Part shown: positions 61,542-64,000 of the stretch, in pieces
How the letters are laid out: each line of letters starts with the position of its first letter
How positions within the stretch are numbered: the first letter of the stretch is position 1
Notes under the pieces: model-generated
What the model saw: the letters and a program-made list of their open reading frames with translations, nothing else
The model's database searches: none
Told to the model about the DNA's origin: nothing
Translations under genes and position numbers: made by a program
Origin: Streptomyces nymphaeiformis
GTDB lineage: Bacteria > Actinomycetota > Actinomycetes > Streptomycetales > Streptomycetaceae
NCBI RefSeq assembly: GCF_014203895.1
Contig: NZ_JACHJY010000002.1
Coordinates: 558,001 to 622,000, forward strand
Direction: 5' to 3'
Length of the DNA stretch: 64,000 nt

Positions 61542-62320
61542 CCGCCGTCATCGCCCACCCCGACCGGGACGCGCTCGGCACGGTGTGGTTCCTGGTCTCC
61601 CGGGCCGGTCACCTCGATTGCGGCCGCTGGACGTTCGAGGACGACAAGTGGCTGCGGTGCGCCTGCGGGGCCGTCCTGTACGCGTACCCGCAGCCGGCGG
61701 ATGCAGCGGGAAGCGGTGCACCGGCGCCAGCCGGGACGTTCCCCCGCGGAAGGGAAGAGCGAATGCTGCCGGTCGAGACGGCCCAGCTCGTCGCCCTGGT
61801 CGCGGCGATGTGCCCGTCGATGCACCTGGAGGAGAGCACGACGGACGCCTGGCACCTGCTGCTCGCCGACCTGGACGTCGCCGATGTGCGGGCGGCCGTG
61901 ACCCGGCTGGGCAGACAGCGGTCCCGTATCGCCGCCGCCGACATCCGCGCCGAGGTGCGCGCGATCCGGGAGGAGCGGCTCGCCCGCGACCCGCTGCCGC
62001 TCCCGGACAGCGACCCCGACGACCCGCGCCGTTATCGTGCGGAACTCCTCGCGCTGGTGACCGCGATCGCCTCAGGACAGCGGGTCGCGCGCGTACCCGC
62101 CGCCCCGGTCGGTCCGCCCTCCCACCTCACCGGCTCGAAGCGCGACCCGCGCGTCCGCGCCCTCCGCGTGCCCTGTCCCTGGTGCGGGGCTGCCGCAGAC
62201 CGTCCCTGCGTCGTCCCCCGGCTCGGAACCCCGCTGAGGAGGGCCCCTGCCCACCAGGCACGGCTCCTCGCAGCCGGGGTGGCCGAGCCCGGGCCGAGGC
62301 AGGAGGAGGAAGCGCGGTGA
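61538..62320 (+). CDS. Phage-type zinc-finger DNA-binding protein
   Basis: A 260-residue protein. The N-terminal 60 residues carry a possible metal site (CGRW...CAC). From the internal ATG at 61763, which has its own GGGAAG site, a helical region (VETAQLVALVAAMCPSMHLE, RIAAADIRAEVRAIREERL) resembles replication-associated proteins of actinophages, and the C-terminus has the phage zinc-binding pattern CPWCGAAADRPCVVP...HQARLLA. It could be a fusion of two phage proteins, or two products from one frame. ATGA overlap with the upstream gene. Confidence 0.78.
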   Translation: MTAVIAHPDRDALGTVWFLVSRAGHLDCGRWTFEDDKWLRCACGAVLYAYPQPADAAGSGAPAPAGTFPRGREERMLPVETAQLVALVAAMCPSMHLEESTTDAWHLLLADLDVADVRAAVTRLGRQRSRIAAADIRAEVRAIREERLARDPLPLPDSDPDDPRRYRAELLALVTAIASGQRVARVPAAPVGPPSHLTGSKRDPRVRALRVPCPWCGAAADRPCVVPRLGTPLRRAPAHQARLLAAGVAEPGPRQEEEAR

Positions 62321-62484
62321 ACCCGATGAGCGTCCCACCTCGAGAAGGGGCCGCCGTACCGGAGCCCCGCCGTCCCTCCCCTCCGGGCACCCCTCACCAC
62401 CGGTACGAGGCCGCCCGTCGAACGCGAACAGGCACGGGTGAGGAATCACCCGCCGCACGAGAGGAAAGCCGCCATGGCCGGTGA
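62317..62484 (+). CDS. Possible small protein before ssb
   Basis: A 55-codon frame with a GTG start that overlaps the zinc-finger gene stop (GTGA) and an AGGAGGAGG ribosome site. It is Pro/Arg-rich ([15 protein letters not shown]) and ends 11 bases inside ssb. It may be a real small protein or only a translational bridge to ssb. Confidence 0.35.
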   Translation: MNPMSVPPREGAAVPEPRRPSPPGTPHHRYEAARRTRTGTGEESPAAREESRHGR

Positions 62485-63001
62485 AACCGTCATCACCGTC
62501 GTCGGCAACCTGACCGACGACCCCGAGCTGCGCCTCACCCCGTCCGGCGACACCGTCGCGCACTTCACCGTCGCGTCCACGCCCCGCACCTTCGACCGGC
62601 AGAGCAACGAATGGCGGGACGCCGAGACGCTGTTCCTGCGCTGCTCGGTCTGGCGGCAGGAGGCGGAGCACGTCGTCGAGTCCCTGACCCGCGGCACCCG
62701 CGTCATCGTCCAGGGGCGGCTGCGCCAGCGGACGTACGAGACCCGGGAGGGCGAGAGGCGGACCGTCGTCGAGCTGGAGGCCGACGAGATCGGCCCGTCG
62801 CTGCGGTTCGCCGCCGCGACGGTCACCAAACCCCCGCACACCGGCGTCCCCGCCGGTTCCCGCGGCGGTCCCCGTCCTCCCACCGAGGACCCGTTCACCC
62901 GGCCCCACGGCGGTGAGTCGCGCACTCCCGACGGCGGCGAGGAGCCCGTCCTCGCCGAGGGCGGACGACGTGCCTCCCGCGAGGAGACGGATCCCTTCTG
63001 A
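62474..63001 (+). CDS. ssb: Single-stranded DNA-binding protein
   Basis: A 175-residue SSB. The OB fold begins [20 protein letters not shown] and has [17 protein letters not shown] and [17 protein letters not shown]. The tail is Gly/Pro/Arg-rich and ends in EETDPF, the acidic tip that recruits partner proteins. GAGGAAAG site before the ATG. Its place beside the Sak4-like ATPase suggests a cognate SSB for annealing rather than the housekeeping replication SSB (inference). Confidence 0.94.
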   Translation: MAGETVITVVGNLTDDPELRLTPSGDTVAHFTVASTPRTFDRQSNEWRDAETLFLRCSVWRQEAEHVVESLTRGTRVIVQGRLRQRTYETREGERRTVVELEADEIGPSLRFAAATVTKPPHTGVPAGSRGGPRPPTEDPFTRPHGGESRTPDGGEEPVLAEGGRRASREETDPF

Positions 63002-63061
63002 CGGACCGGCGCCCCGTGCGTCGGCCGCGACCACACACCGCACCCATCGGAGGCGGACCCC

Positions 63062-64000
<939 letters not shown>

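Overview
The window is a stretch of very GC-rich (around 70 percent) chromosomal DNA from a Streptomyces or a very close actinomycete. The evidence is the strong third-position G/C bias, GTG starts, many ATGA/GTGA start-stop overlaps, secreted hydrolases with actinobacterial architectures, a Zur-type cluster of zinc-independent ribosomal proteins, a PHO box and a three-component P450 cassette. The content (paralogous dnaK, recA, ssb and ribosomal genes, secreted enzymes, broken genes) looks like a chromosome arm rather than the core. I see no rRNA, tRNA, CRISPR array or intact insertion sequence.

Left part (1-13.5 kb): a dnaK paralogue cut by the window edge; a glycerol-phosphate locus with a TetR regulator and FAD glycerol-3-phosphate dehydrogenase facing an alkyl-DHAP-synthase-like oxidase and a lipid kinase; a PLP-dependent D-cysteine desulfhydrase/ACC deaminase-like enzyme; and a sugar operon (AraF-like binding protein, double ATPase, permease, secreted GH27 alpha-galactosidase) that ends in an unusual interlocked hairpin.

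Middle part (13.5-33 kb): a solitary pstS behind a PHO box; two secreted cell-wall proteins (DUF1906 plus peptidoglycan-binding domains, and an M15 DD-carboxypeptidase); an alpha/beta hydrolase; a frameshifted Orn/Lys/Arg decarboxylase; a methyltransferase; three truncated genes (aldehyde dehydrogenase, APC permease, carbon-nitrogen hydrolase); a subtilisin with FG-GAP repeats; a secreted YD-repeat protein with a phospholipase A2 domain; a lipoprotein; an FMN-binding protein with its ApbE flavinyl transferase; an amidase that lacks an ordinary start codon; and an isolated low-GC orphan gene.

Right part (33.7-64 kb): a DUF5685 protein with a cysteine-rich tail; a membrane protein; a ferredoxin/ferredoxin reductase/P450 cassette; a patatin, membrane-kinase and TPR operon on the minus strand; a starch-active GH13 enzyme; the zinc-starvation ribosomal cluster (L32, S14, L28 divergent from an L33 remnant, L31, a CobW-like protein and S18) around a Zur box; a six-gene catabolic set with a beta-keto acid cleavage enzyme and an AraC regulator; a TPR plus polyprenyl synthase pair; and finally a phage-like DNA-metabolism island: RecB/Cas4-like nuclease, AAA_24/Sak4-like ATPase, a small orphan, a phage-type zinc-finger protein, SSB and a divergent second RecA. 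The ATPase operon starts with a promoter whose -10 element abuts a palindrome close to the actinobacterial LexA box, so this island is probably DNA-damage inducible. It and the patatin/kinase/TPR operon are my best candidates for poorly described systems.
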